A stretch of 64,000 bases of DNA, taken from the NCBI GenBank assembly GCA_037074615.1, contig CM073558.1, forward strand, positions 20,257,001 to 20,321,000, given 5' to 3'. Shown here piece by piece: positions 46,224 to 58,110 of the stretch (position 1 is the first letter of the stretch; the number at the start of each line of letters is the position of its first letter). A program made the position numbers and the translations under genes. This DNA comes from Leucaena leucocephala. Lineage: Eukaryota > Streptophyta > Magnoliopsida > Fabales > Fabaceae. Under the pieces are notes generated by a model. It did no database searches, had not been told where the DNA came from, and saw only the letters and a program-made list of their open reading frames with translations.

Positions 46224-47945
46224 GATTGTGGCCTCGAGCCACCAGATTATTACGTGAGTCTCGTACTCGCGACGGCTAGTGGCCTTGAGCTGCTAGATTG
46301 GTTAGTTACCCTCGTGGACTGTGTGTCCACGTCTGTTTTTGTTCTGTTGAAGTCCTACAGAAAGATTATGGTTTTAAAAGGATTGTTTTTAAATGATTGG
46401 TAAGAAATGGTTATTTCAGATTGATTTGAAATGGTTCATTCAGATTGTTGTTTCCCCTGAAATATAAATATTTACGGAAAGGTTTACATCAGATTACGAA
46501 ATATTATGAAATACATTTTCAGCATGATTATGCATTATTGACTTCCGCATTCTTTTAATTATGTTTTTGGGACGTTATTCACGAGTAGATTATTTGGCCT
46601 CAGATAGTGCAGGTGACCCTAACATTCCCGCTGAGCAGTGAAGAGCCTCGTTGCCGATCCGAAGCGTTTTTTTTTATAAAATTACTTTTGATATAATTAT
46701 CATTGAGAAAGTGCTTGTATTATTTTGAAAGGAAGGTAAATGCTCCACATAGACCTTAGAAAAGATTCTGTTTATTTTTAAAAAAAATGTTATGGAAACT
46801 TTAAACGTTGTATTTGAGGTTTTAGGCTTTCGGAATATGAAACTATTCATATTCTGTGCCGATCACGGTCTAAATTTCAGGACGTGACATGAGTGAATGA
46901 GTGGATGAGGCGGGTGTGCTCTGTTTGTGTGTTTGCATGTGTGAGTTGAGAGGGGATAACAAAGAGAGTTATTAGCTGCTAATGGATGGTCGTCTAAAGC
47001 TAAAACTTGATTGTATGAATGACTGATTTAGGGAAGCCTAGGCCACAGGTTGTTGACTTGAGCTGGAAAGCAAGTGGGATATATAACTAGTATCACTGTG
47101 TGCATATGTTTTTGGTGCTTGATGTTTTGTTGAAGGTATGTGGGAGCGCTAAATGAATTGGGAAAACTTTTGGGGAGGAGGTTTTGATCGTTTTATTTTG
47201 ATTGTTTTGGCTTAATGAATAAATATATTCATTACTGTCATGGTAAGGAGCTCAAGGTTGATGCTGTGCACAATGGAGCCTATGGGAAATGACCCATATA
47301 GCATATATGCATATGTATATATATAAGAGATTGCATGGTTGTGTGTAATCTGAATTTGGATTTAAGTTATGGAAGAAAGACAATTTGAAAGCTAAGTTTT
47401 GGTCTTATGTGAATTATGCACAAATGGAGATATTGTTGTGTTATGAATTGTGATTTTAGGCCTTTAGACTCTGTTTGGCAAAACTTTGGAGTAAAGGCTT
47501 GTCAGGATTTATAGTGTGTTGTTCTATTGAAATTTTGAATGGAACATTAATGTATTATGTCGGAATACCAGGGGATTGAGAAGTGATAGTAATCGAAGTG
47601 GTTGGGCTGAAAAGAGTAGCTGTTTAGGAGCGTGGCAGGTGAATGAATAGTATTCCCTAAAATTTACAATTTCAAATGCATTGAACTGATGTTATTTATG
47701 AAATATATTTTTATGTGAATTTCATATGTTTTTATGGTAACTTGATTTTAAATGTACATGCTGGGGTTTTCTGAAATTTAAAATGGTTTTTACTAACGGT
47801 TATGGCATTGAAACGATTGAGATTATTACATGTGAGATAAACCCCATGCATGATAGAAATGCTTTGAAAGGACGAAATACAGAATGCTAGTTGCTAACAG
47901 CAGTACTGTTAGTCCTTGGTGTACCTTGGTTACATGAGCTCGACG

Positions 47946-48001
47946 GATATACGTGGGTCTTGTACTCGCGACGGATATACGTGGGTTTCATACTCGCGAC
48001 G
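47946..48001 (+). repeat. 28-bp tandem repeat, two units, LTR A
   Basis: Two 28-bp periods (47,946-47,973 and 47,974-48,001) of the unit seen four times in LTR B, in the same place relative to the AATACAGAA block and the LTR end. Confidence 0.93.
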
Positions 48002-50062
48002 GATTGTGACCTCGAGCCACCAGATTATTACATGGGTCTCGTACTCGCAACGGCTAGTGGCCTTGAGCCGCTAGATTGGTTATTTACCCTCGTGGATTAT
48101 GTGTCCACGTCTGTTTTTGTTCTGTTGAAGTCCTACAGAAAGATCATGGTTTTAAAAGGAGTGTTTTTAAATGATTAATTTAAAATGGTTATTTCATATT
48201 GTTGTTTCCCCTGAAAAAAAACGTTTACGGAAAAGTTTGCATTGAAATATAAAGATATTATTTGAGACATGTTTATGTATTGTTAATTCCGCATTCTTTT
48301 AATCATGTTTTTTGGACGTTATTCACGAGTAGATTATTTGGCTTCAGATAGTGCAGGTGACCATAATCTTCCCGCTGAGCAGTAAAGAGCCTTGCCGTCA
48401 ATCCGAAGCGCCGTTTGACAAACACTACTTTTGATGTAATTGCTTTTCTTAAGAACTTGTATTATTTTGAAAAGGGTGAAGCTCCACATTGACCTTAGAA
48501 AAGATTCCGTTTGATTTTGAAAAAAAAAACGTTATGGATGATTCAAATGTTTTATCTAAAGTTTTAGGCTTTCGAAATGTGAAATTATTCATATTCTGTA
48601 TCGGTCATGATCCAAATTTCGGGACGTGACATTTGGTATATATGTTTTAGAATCACATAGTTTAAAATTATTCAACTTTACAAGATCAAATGAAAATAAG
48701 GTATTACTTTTAATTATCCCAGGGATTGGTGCTATTATACGTTCGTGCATCAGCTCCGGATATGGTTTCTTTGATTTTCGCAATACTACTCATAGCATTA
48801 GGCATGGCTGGAAAAGAGCCAACTTTAAGAGAATTTTTTATTATCAACTGAGTGAAGAAGTGAAGAAAAAATGTACCAAAAAGAACGAAGGAGAAGATAA
48901 GGAATCATCAGAAGAAGAGAAAGATAGATCTGATTATAAAAATGACAGCGGAACTAATAACCTTTGGTGTTCTACTGCTTCCATGGTCGCTACCATTATA
49001 GCTGCCTTGTTCTTAAGCTCAGCTTCTTGGTCCGAAAATTTTGAATTATTGTCTATTATTATGGGAGCTTCGTGTTTATTGTTTATCATCGGCACTTTCT
49101 GTTATTATCCTCAAGAGAACCCCTCAGAAAGCCCTCGCACTACTATTTATTGGGGTCTTTAAGTAAGCTATTAAGAATCGCAGATTCTCGTACCCATCTT
49201 CAAAACAGGGCTATAACAATGGGGATTCAGATGATTTATTACAAGATGATCTCTTTCGTAGGACTCAAAATGGTGAGGTTCACTTGATGCCACGTCATCC
49301 ATCATTTTTGTTGTTTTTGGACAGGACCGCTATGACCAACTCCGATGATGTTTGTAGGATGGTGCAAGGGATAGACGTCAAGAACCTTTATCTTATTATT
49401 CCCTTGCGGGTCATCTTCTTCGCATACAGCTTGGTTTCTGCTTCTGGTAACACTTAATATGTTCTGCAAACAAGTAACTTGAATTCTTATTCTATTGGGG
49501 GTTTCGTTGTTTCTATCATGGTTTTCTTGCCACTCAAATCTCTGGTTACATCTGCGGTCCGAACAATGCAATCAAGACATAAAGTGGTGAGACCACTTTG
49601 GAGTATGCTGTTGGGATGTTTTGTTCATTACTTTGCTGTATTGCAGCTTGGCAAGTGGAACGTCGTAGGTTGTCTCTGGTTCTGAAAACACAGACGACGA
49701 CGTTTCCTTAAGCATCTTGATTTTAACTCCACAGTATTTCTTGCTAGGGCTAATGAAAGGATTTGCAGAAGGTGGACTAGAGACATTCTTGAGTGATCGA
49801 TTGCATTCTGAGTCAATGAAGAAATTTGTGGAACCGTGCATTGAAATGTTGTTGGGGATTGGGAAATTCTCAAGCATTCTATTTGCAGTAATGTTTTATA
49901 TGTGGATCAAGGATGACTAAACGATAGTCACTTGGATTGGTATTTTCTGGTGTTGGCATCATTAAGCTTCGGGTACCTTGTGATTTATGTATTGTAAGCC
50001 AAGTTCAAGTTCCAGAAACCCCAATTTGTAGTTACAGAAACTACTATCCAAGAGACTGTTTG

Positions 50063-50503
50063 AGAGCATGGTTGAATTATTACAAGTGAAGGTGGATATT
50101 AATCAATAGCTAGTTGTGTGATCGGTTCATGATATAAGTTTCTGTTTCTTATAGATAGCTGCTTATTCATTCTTTACATTGTTTTGATGCTATTTATTGG
50201 AATGTGCGTGCCACATGTAAATTTATATGAGCTAAGTGTAGCTGAGTCAGCAGTGTGTATATATATAGCTTGTATATTAATATTGTGTTTGTATCAACAT
50301 GTACTGTTCTTGAAGGAAGAGCTATTATATATGGAACGAGATTGTATGGCTCTCTCTTGGATCGCCATTGATTAAATATCGAAGATCCACTGCTCAGCGC
50401 ATGTCGTCGAACCACTTAGCCAAACACTCAGGCCATGTTTGTTTCATGATATTGCGTAAGTCGGCACTGAGATTAGTACTGGCATTGCGCATTCTATATT
50501 TGG
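50063..50503. other. 3' flank of the NPF pseudogene
   Basis: Includes a copied piece of the 3' flank of the intact NPF gene up to about 50,200. No gene, RNA or other repeat is seen in the rest. Confidence 0.5.
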
Positions 50504-51932
50504 TGTAATGACCGTGGACTAAAAATAATAATAAATAGATAAATAATATTACTTTAATGATAAATATATGATGTTTCTTACAATTAAGCTAAGAGAAGCT
50601 GATGGTTGAGTATTTTAGAGGTAGTTGCATGATTTTGAGGTTAATCCCAACTCTCTCTAAAATAGATTTTCATTTTTGCTTTGTGACTCTCCCTCAAAAC
50701 CCACTGCAGCTGTGATCTCGTTTGACTCCGTCATCTGTGTTGCTGTCGCCGGTGACTGTGCCGTCGTTCTGCTGGTGTCTCACAGCTGCAGCCGTTCTTC
50801 TTTTTGGTCAAAGCTCTGCAGCTGCTGGTGGGAAGCTTTTCTCCTTCCTTTTCTGTTCTGCAGCTACTGTTATGGAATATTTTCTCATTCTCTTTCTGAT
50901 CTACAAGAGCGTGGCAGCTGCTGGTGTCATCTCTTCTATCCACCGTCGACGTGCGAGCATGAGCCTCCGTCCGTTGCTGCTGTAGGTACAAAAATTTTCA
51001 GATATTCTTCTCTTTCCTCTTCCGTTCTGGTTTATGTCTGTTGCTGCTATGGGTATAAATAATTTGCTGCTCCTAACTGGAATCTGAGTGTTAAACGCTT
51101 CAGTATTGCTTAAACGAAATCTCGAATTTGAGTCTTGGGGTATGTAAAAAATTTATGTTGGGAGATTTACCCATATTTTGCCTTTATTGCTCATTGTTAC
51201 TGCTCGTTACTTTTGCTGTACGGATATGTGTTCAGCTGTAACTATTATATCCTTCTTTCTGTAAGTGTGCGTGGGATGGGAGGTAAGATGGGTGATGATG
51301 ATTTCATATTGGAACTAAGATTTCATATTATAATTATATTATGTGATGGAAATTATATTCAAGTGAAGCAAATATATCTAGACATGGTGGGAGGCAATTA
51401 GATGAAGATTAAAATGATGCTTAATGATGTATAAAATTGTGGTTGCATGCTTGGAATTGCTCTGGTTTTAATCTTTGAACTAGACTTTTGTTGCTCTGCT
51501 TTTGGAAAAGAACGAATTGAATTTAGGACCGTTTGACCATGGAATCTGGGATTTTATTTAGGTTGATGAAATATTTGAGCTTGTTAATGTATATAAGTTG
51601 TTTGTTCATTTATATGAAAATAAGAAGTATAAGGAAGTAACAAGTGTATAGAGTGTTTGGATGTTGTTGGGAGGAAGCTTATATAATATAAAGCTGATTT
51701 TATATTATTGAGTTAATGCATACTACGTGTTTGATAAAATGTCTTGAAGAAGAGGAAATGGTGGTATATTTGAAAGTTATTGGGTTTAGTTTCCCGTTAT
51801 TTTGTAAATGAAGGTCTTTTCATGAAACTAAAGATTTTGTTGGACAAGAAGAAGGATTTGATATTTTCTTTGATTGCAAATGAATGAAAGAAAATGACAT
51901 GTTATAGTGATATTTTATATCTTCTGTGTTGC

Positions 51933-51979
<47 letters not shown>

Positions 51980-53610
51980 ATGTGTTTATGAGGAAGTTGA
52001 AAAATTTGTTTATCGAAGATTTATGAAACTTATTTATATATATTTTACTTGAGAAGATTTTTATAAAATGAGATGAAAATGGTTTTTTATATTATTCGTT
52101 GAAATTATAATTCTAAATAACTTAAAAATATATAATTGTGTTTGAGAGCTGTAAAAGATAAAATAATTAAAAATTAAAATTAAACGAAGGTTTTTATGAA
52201 GTTAATGAAAGAATTTTGTTGATTACGATTTTGGCATACTTCTATAAAGTTACAATTAGGTGATAATGATATTATTTGCCTGATAGGGAATTAAGGTTGA
52301 AACATACTTAAAGTTATTAAATATGATATATTATAGCTATTAGAAAAATTATGTGAGTAAATTACGTCCTATGATAATAATATTTTTTAATAATATCTTA
52401 TTATTTGATACATATTATTTAAAGTATCAATTTTTAAGTATGTTTGTTAAAAGCATATTTATATGAATTAAGGGCTTTCATTATTATTATTGATTTTTCT
52501 TTCTAATGGTTTATACTATTGTTATGCTTATTTATGGAATAGACAAAGAAAGTTATGAAATATATTGGTAAACTTTTATATTGAGATGATTTTTTACTCT
52601 GAAATATTTTTATATGAATTTCTATTATTTAAAAAGATAAATAATAGAGTTTTAATGCATATAAATTGAAAGAAGTCTTGAAATTTTGTTTTGATTTAGA
52701 TGCTAAGGTCCTTCATTATGAAATATTGTTATGAGATTTCAGTATTGAAAGATCTTATTTTTTATAATGGTAAATTGACCCCATGCATATTTAGAAATAT
52801 TTTTGGAGAGAACTGAATACAGAACGCTGGTTACTAACATTAGTACTATTAGTCTTTAGTGTACTATGGTTAAACTCAAAGTCTCCTGATATTCATGAGC
52901 ATAGTACTCACATGGGATATTTGTGAGATTCATTCATGCGTTTGTTATTCGTATGTCTCATACTTACGCTCGTTATCGTGGTTTCTAGCCGCGTTAAATT
53001 GGTTAGTTATCCTCATGTACTGTATATCAACGCTTGTTATTTGTTCTGTCGAAATCCTACGAAAAAATGAGATTTGAGGATTATCATTTTAAATATATTT
53101 TTTTAAATAAAATGTTTTACTGAATATTTGAATTGATTGGATTAATAATTTTTATACAATTTTATTATTATTGTGATTCTATATTTTGAAAATTTAGATT
53201 CATCAACAAATTTTATTATTCACAATTAAATATATTTTAAATTATTTTTTTCCGCATTTTAACTTGTTTTTAATGATGAGATGTTATTTTAGCCTCAAAT
53301 AACACCATCAATCTTGCATATCTAGCTAAACAAAGAAAACCCTCGTGGTATTTCAAAACTTATAAATACTCCACATAGTCTATAAATATGATTCCTTTCC
53401 CCTCTTATTTTTTTAAGATGTATAAATAATTGTATGTGGTATGGTCTTCATAATTTTAAAAGGTATAAATATGTTTATATATAATAAATAATAAAAATAA
53501 TTTATGCATGTTTAAACTTATTATTATATTAATTATAATATTTAAAAGTTTATAAAATGTGAGTTCTCTTATATTCTATGTTAGTCGTACTTAATTTTTA
53601 GGGTATAACA
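50504..53610 (+). mobile_element. Solo LTR D, older member of the same LTR family
   Basis: Starts TGTAATGACCG and ends GGGTATAACA (TG...CA), 3,107 bp, with the 5-bp duplication TTTGG at 50,499-50,503 and 53,611-53,615. It shares with LTRs A-C the ATACAGAACGCTGGTT block (52,816-52,832), a GC-rich leader-like stretch (about 50,690-51,000), a CTGTCGAAATCCTAC-like block near 53,047, and degenerate 28-bp repeat units near 52,910-52,985. The A and B boxes are no longer clear (weak candidate near 50,600-50,655). Short open frames at 50,676-51,062 lie in the GC-rich part and show no protein family. It is more diverged, so probably older. Confidence 0.82.
51933..51973. repeat. (ATT)n microsatellite in LTR D
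   Basis: About 13 perfect ATT triplets, inside solo LTR D. Confidence 0.95.
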
Positions 53611-53615
53611 TTTGG

Positions 53616-54914
53616 TACAGAGAATACCACATAAGTGGAATTGTTCAAAGCTATCCACCTGGTACTAATGAAACTATCCTCTTCCGATTAAAAATTTTTG
53701 AAACAAAACTATCTCAAAGTATCTCAATCTTGGATCGACTAGCTACAGATCCTTTTACTAATAATAGTCTCATGTTTAAACCCTAGGTATAGAGTTGCAA
53801 TAATTATTTAGAAGTAGTAAGATTTCCTATTGTAATAAGCCTATATTCTCCTAAATAGAATTAGTCAGCTATTAATTATATTAGATCACTATTGATAAAT
53901 CTAAAAATAATATCCACGGAAAGCTAGCCCAATCATTTAAATGTGACGCAAACTTGTAAATTGCGTCAAGCTTTCTTCACCAGAGTGCGTGACGATTGGT
54001 TGGGAAAATAATTTCGTCCCCAGCTTCTTTCTCGTTCATAGCGCATTGAAGATTTCGTCACCAAACTTGGTCTTGCTTCATTTATTTGATTGAAATGGTT
54101 TCCTCATGCAGGAATTTAGGTTTGTCTGGGAAACTTTGTTGTCCCCTACCTATTGTCTCCAATTGACTTTGCTTATATACTATTCTCCCATGTCTATGTA
54201 TCATTTTAGGAGTCGACTCATGACTTGGTCTTATGTAATTTATTCATACGCTGATATATTTTGTTATAATTGCACAAATTTTTAATTTATTAATTTAATA
54301 TCTGCTTTCGTTAAAATTTCCTTTAAATATTACAGAATAAATTTTTCATCCACAATATTTATTACAATAGAATTATAATTACTAATCTAACCATGACATC
54401 CATCCAACACTCATCTCATCATTTGCTTTTAATTTCCTCAATTGATGTTTTTCAGCTTGCCAATTCTCCATCTCCTTCTCCCTTTTTCTCTCTCCCTTGT
54501 GCTCGTGCTTGAGGTCGAAGCTATCATATCACCGGCGAACACATCTTTGATCCCACCGGTGAGCCTCTAGAGCAGAGCTCCTACAGTGTTTGTATATCAT
54601 GTCCTTCTTTGTTTGGTGAAAGCTTTAGCTAGATGAGTTGAACTGAGAAAGAGACGTATTACATCAGGGGTAATTTGGTCCAAAGCAGTTTGACCGGTCC
54701 ATTATTATTATTTTGTTTTTGGTACATACCGGTCCATTATTATTAGATGGATGGATGATAACCACAAATTCAAAGGAACCACGACATGCATCGATCATAT
54801 ACTTAATACAATGAACAGACTCTCTCAGTGGCCCACACGCAAACTTTTTATTTTTTTTTTGGTACAAGGCCCACACGCAAACTTGAACCATCGCATCTCC
54901 TTCCTTGCCTGTTC
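53616..54914. other. Intergenic upstream of the intact NPF gene
   Basis: No gene recognised. A TTTAAACCC stretch near 53,777 could be a SINE B-box relic, too weak to call. A short stretch at about 54,480-54,560 is CT-rich. From about 54,740 the region is probably promoter of the NPF gene. Confidence 0.4.
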
Positions 54915-54922
54915 ATATATAA
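54915..54922 (+). promoter_or_regulatory. TATA box of the intact NPF gene
   Basis: ATATATAA lies 95-102 bp before the ATG, within GTTCATATATAATGG. The pseudogene has GTTCATATTGACTGC at the matching place. Confidence 0.55.
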
Positions 54923-55016
54923 TGGCCTTCCACTGCATTATTATTAACACAGATTGTGGCACTTTCTTTCTCTTAACTCAATCGCCAAAAGGAAGAGAGC
55001 ATCCTCTAGCTAGGGA

Positions 55017-57427
55017 ATGAAGCAGACTCCTAGTTTTTGGAGACGCTTTTTTGACTACCTCCGCAGTGGCTTTGTCCTCTCCAAGACTGTTCTCTTTATC
55101 TCTGGTATGTATATACTCCTTCAATACCTAATATAAAATTAAATAATTAATTTAGATAGATTAAAAAAATTAATTATGTTAGTTATCAATAACAAATATA
55201 GTTTAATTTTTTAAAAATAACATCTTTCATTATAATTACCCTTAGATAGGATAGAAATCTCTTAATGTGAGCAATCAACAGGGATATTTTAACAAAAAAT
55301 TATAAATTTAAAAAATAAAATAAATTAAAATCTTATATTTATAATTAAATTCAATTCTTAACTAGCTAACTTCTTTGTTTGATGATATTTATGTTCAGGT
55401 TTAGTATTAAGCCATGCCTTGGTCCAAAAGGCAGTGGTGGACGTTCTGATGGATTTTCTTACTGATTATGATCTTCTAAGCCTAAGGAAAGCTATTGTGC
55501 TTACCAACATGCTAGATTTTATGTCAGCTGTGTTCAAATTTGGTGTTGTTCATATATCAGACGCTTATGCAGGTCCTTTCAGTGTCATTATCTTCTGCAA
55601 CGCCGCCTATACTATGGTACGTAAACCATATATCTTAGCCTTTCAATCTAAAGATAAATACTTCAATCGAGGCCGTTACATATATGTAAGTGGAAAGCTT
55701 CTGTGATTCACATGATTATGATCGAAAAAACATAGAGTGAAATTCTGACACGACTTGACATTTGAATGTTAATTCAAAGATAAATATATATTATTTTGCT
55801 CTATAGAAATGTCAACTGCTCATGTCAACTTTTTGAAGAATCCGTTCTTTATTTATTTATATTTTTTGTTAAATAAAAAGCGTATCATTTATTACAGGGT
55901 TTGATGCTCCTATGGTCTGACGGTAATAGTGTCACGTCGTTGAATTTAGCAACAGTACTAATTGCGTTAGGCAAAGCTGGGGAAGAGCCATCTTTAAGAG
56001 ATTTTTTTGACTATCAGCTGAGTGAAAAGGTAAAGAAAAAATGGACCGAAAATAACAAAAGAGAATATAATAAAGAATCATCAGAAGAAAACAATCGCAG
56101 TGTAACTAGTAATAATCTTTGGAGTACTACTGCTTCCTTTACTGGCGCTTGTTTAGCTATCTTTTGGTTAGGCAACAGCGAAATTGAATGGTATGAAAAG
56201 TTCAAAGTTTCGTCTCTTGTTATGGGAAGTGCGTATTTGTTATTCTTCTGTGGGATTTTCTGCTACTACCGTGAAGTAAGGTTCATGGAAAGCCCTCTTA
56301 CTACCATTTATAGGGTTTTCATTGCAGCTATTCAGAAACGTAAATTGCGATATCCATCTTCAAAAGAGGGTTATTACTCCCATGATAACACTCATCAGGG
56401 TTCAAATGAGCCAGAAGAAACACCCACTGCAACAGGAAGCTCTCTAATTACTCCCATTTCTAGGGTGTTTAAGGAAGCTTTTGAAAAAAGCAGAGTATTG
56501 CCATACCCTTCTTCACAAGAGAGCTCAGATAATGATTTGGAAGATCCCTTTTATCGGAGAGAAAATGGTGAGGTTCATTTGTTGCCACGTGAAGCATCAT
56601 TATTCTTGTTGTTCTTGGACAAGGCCGCTATAATTCAGAACGACAAATTCGATCCTGAAGGTAAAGAGAGATATGAAGAAGAGATTTGTACGGCGGAGCA
56701 AGTGCGGGACGTGAAGAGCCTTTATCCTTTAATACCCTTGGGGTTCATCCTCTTCGCCTTCAGCTCCACTTTTGCTTCTGGTAACACTTACTTTGTTATG
56801 CAAACACAAAACTTGAACCCTAAAGTTGGTAATTTCCATGTTCCTATTATGGTTTTCTTCGTACTCCAATCTTTGGTTGCTTTGGTGGTGAGAACGATCC
56901 CACCAATCAGAAAACTGGTGAAACCAACTTGGAGTATTGCTGTTGGAATGTTTTGTTCAGTACTTTGCTGTATTGCGGCTTTCCTAGTGGAAAATCAGAA
57001 GAAGCTGCATCAGAGCAAGCCTTTAAGCATCATGGTTTTGACTCCACAGTATTTGCTACTAGGGCTAATGCTAGGATTTGCAGAATATGGACTTGAGGCT
57101 TTTCTGTGCATTGGGGTGCCTTATTCAATGATCAAATTTGTAGAACCGTGCATTCAGATGATGTTGGCGATTGGAAATTTCTCCAGCGTGCTATTTGTAT
57201 TGATTTTTCATAGCTGGATCAAGGATTCCATAAACGATAGTCGCTTGGATAATTATTTTATCATGTTGGCATCACTTAGCTTCGTCTTCTTTGGGATTTA
57301 TGTATGTTCTGTCAAGTTCAAGTTACTGAAATTACCCCAATTTGATGGATCTCCAGAAACTAACCAAGGGACCATTGAAAGGATGAGTGATCCGTTGAAA
57401 GTTCTGGGTGATAATAGTAATAGTTAG
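55017..57427 (+). CDS. NRT1/PTR family (NPF) membrane transporter
   Basis: NPF proteins are major-facilitator transporters with 12 membrane helices that move nitrate, peptides, hormones or other metabolites, usually with protons. Model: 55017-55104, 55399-55616, 55898-57427, GT-AG introns of 294 and 281 bp, 1,836 nt, 611 aa, fully open. This is a usual length. Family marks are HALVQKAVVDVLMDFL and VLTNMLDFMSAV in the first helices, HISDAYAGPF, AYTMGLMLLW, a long charged central loop (about residues 220-330), EVHLLPREASLFLLFLDKAA, LTPQYLLLGLMLGFAEYGLE, and a C-terminal FVEPCIQMMLAIGN helix. The ExxE[K/R] motif that couples most NPF carriers to protons is not seen in helix 1. The subfamily was not assigned (NPF5-like is a guess). 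The upstream copy at 41,439-50,062 is broken. Confidence 0.9.
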
Positions 57428-58055
57428 CTGTGTTATCAGTTCATCAGGTATGAAAAGTTATTTCAAGTAGAGTTTCTGTTTGTTATAGCGGCTCTTGAAG
57501 TCTTTACATTGTTTTGATGCTATATATATGCCATTGTAATATTCTTCTGAGTAATATAATAATGGAATGGCTTCAGCCATCTTTCTTTCTTCTTTCTTCC
57601 TCTTCATGCTTTCGACTTTTGTCTCCAATATCTTGATCGGAACAATATTAGAGTGTTTGAACTAGGTTTGAGAAGTGATTTTAGGTAAATATATAAAAAG
57701 AATTTAGCATAAAAGAAGTGTTTCTTAAACTATAGTATGGGTGTTTCGTAAGGCCCTTAATCTTTTGAAAGGCTGTCGAAGACCTAACTGATCCTGAGAG
57801 GGCTCTAAAAAATTACATTTCAAAATTTGTTTGTTAGGAGGGTTTAAACTTTAAACCGTTGATCTCTACTCTCATTCTATCAAATCTTTACCACCTGAGC
57901 TAGTGGCGCCATATGGCTTAATTTGTTAATATGTTCTATCAAGGGATATTTTCCAAGGACGCGTGTATCTCGCTGTAGGCATTTATCAAAGGAAAAATAT
58001 AATGGGCTAAGCCCAATAATTTAAGCCCGATATATAGCCCATGAAAATGAACTTG
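57428..58055. other. NPF 3' flank and possible SINE relic
   Basis: 57,428-57,560 resembles the 3' flank of the NPF pseudogene and is probably untranslated region. At 57,835-57,910 the minus strand reads TAGCTCAGGTGG and, about 41 bp on, GTTTAAACCC; these resemble A and B boxes of a tRNA-derived SINE. The spacing is longer than in a tRNA and the match is partial. Confidence 0.4.

Positions 58056-58110
<55 letters not shown>
58056..58110. repeat. (TA)n(TG)n compound microsatellite
   Basis: About 15 TA and then about 13 TG dinucleotides, just before the LINE remnant, whose 5' end is truncated here. Confidence 0.95.

Larger units (their letters stand above)
43074..46889 (+). mobile_element. Solo LTR B, nested in LTR A
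   Basis: Starts TGTTATGGCCAGG and ends AGGACGTGACA, 3,816 bp, with the 5-bp duplication TGAGT at 43,069-43,073 and 46,890-46,894. It therefore landed in LTR A after that LTR was in place. It has the tRNA-like pair near its start, four units of the 28-bp repeat, the conserved AATACAGAACGCTGGTT block near 46,042, and the family end CATATTCTGTGCCGATCACG. Short frames inside (for example 43,775-44,197 on the minus strand) have no family resemblance. No gag or pol sequence is present. Confidence 0.92.
42042..48631 (+). mobile_element. Solo LTR A, interrupted by LTR B
   Basis: Starts TGTTATGGACC and ends GGGACGTGACA (TG...CA), with the 5-bp duplication TTTGG at 42,037-42,041 and 48,632-48,636. Its two parts, 42,042-43,073 and 46,895-48,631, total 2,769 bp; the gap is solo LTR B. 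Shared family marks are a tRNA-like box pair near the start, a GC-rich leader-like stretch around 42,260-42,600, a conserved AATACAGAATGCTAGTT block near 47,877, two units of the 28-bp repeat, and a 3' end reading CATATTCTGTATCGGTCATG. No internal retrotransposon genes remain. It lies in intron 2 of the NPF pseudogene. Confidence 0.88.
41439..50062 (+). pseudogene. NRT1/PTR (NPF) pseudogene with LTR-filled intron
   Basis: Parts match the intact NPF gene at 55,017-57,427. Exon 1 is 41439-41517 (FVLSKTLIFIFG end). Exon 2 is 41617-41827 (SHALV, then a frame change, then LWKATMLMNFLDGLPAVLK and HVSEAYTG); it is 7 nt shorter than its counterpart. Exon 3 starts at 48723 (GLVLLY) and loses a base near 48,838 before YQLSEEVKKK. 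More frame breaks and stops follow near 49,160, 49,455, 49,680 and 49,918. Similarity ends about 50,062, and the 3' flank (TTTACATTGTTTTGATGCTA near 50,175) also matches. Intron 2 spans 41,828-48,722, about 6.9 kb against 281 bp in the intact gene, because of nested LTRs. A proton-coupled transporter gene of nitrate, peptides or hormones by ancestry, no longer functional. Confidence 0.88.

Noticed and set aside
45913..46403. Frames with repeated YTWVLYSR peptides in LTR B
   Set aside because: The peptide repeat is the 28-bp DNA repeat read through; since 28 is not a multiple of three the frame changes every unit and is not kept as protein.
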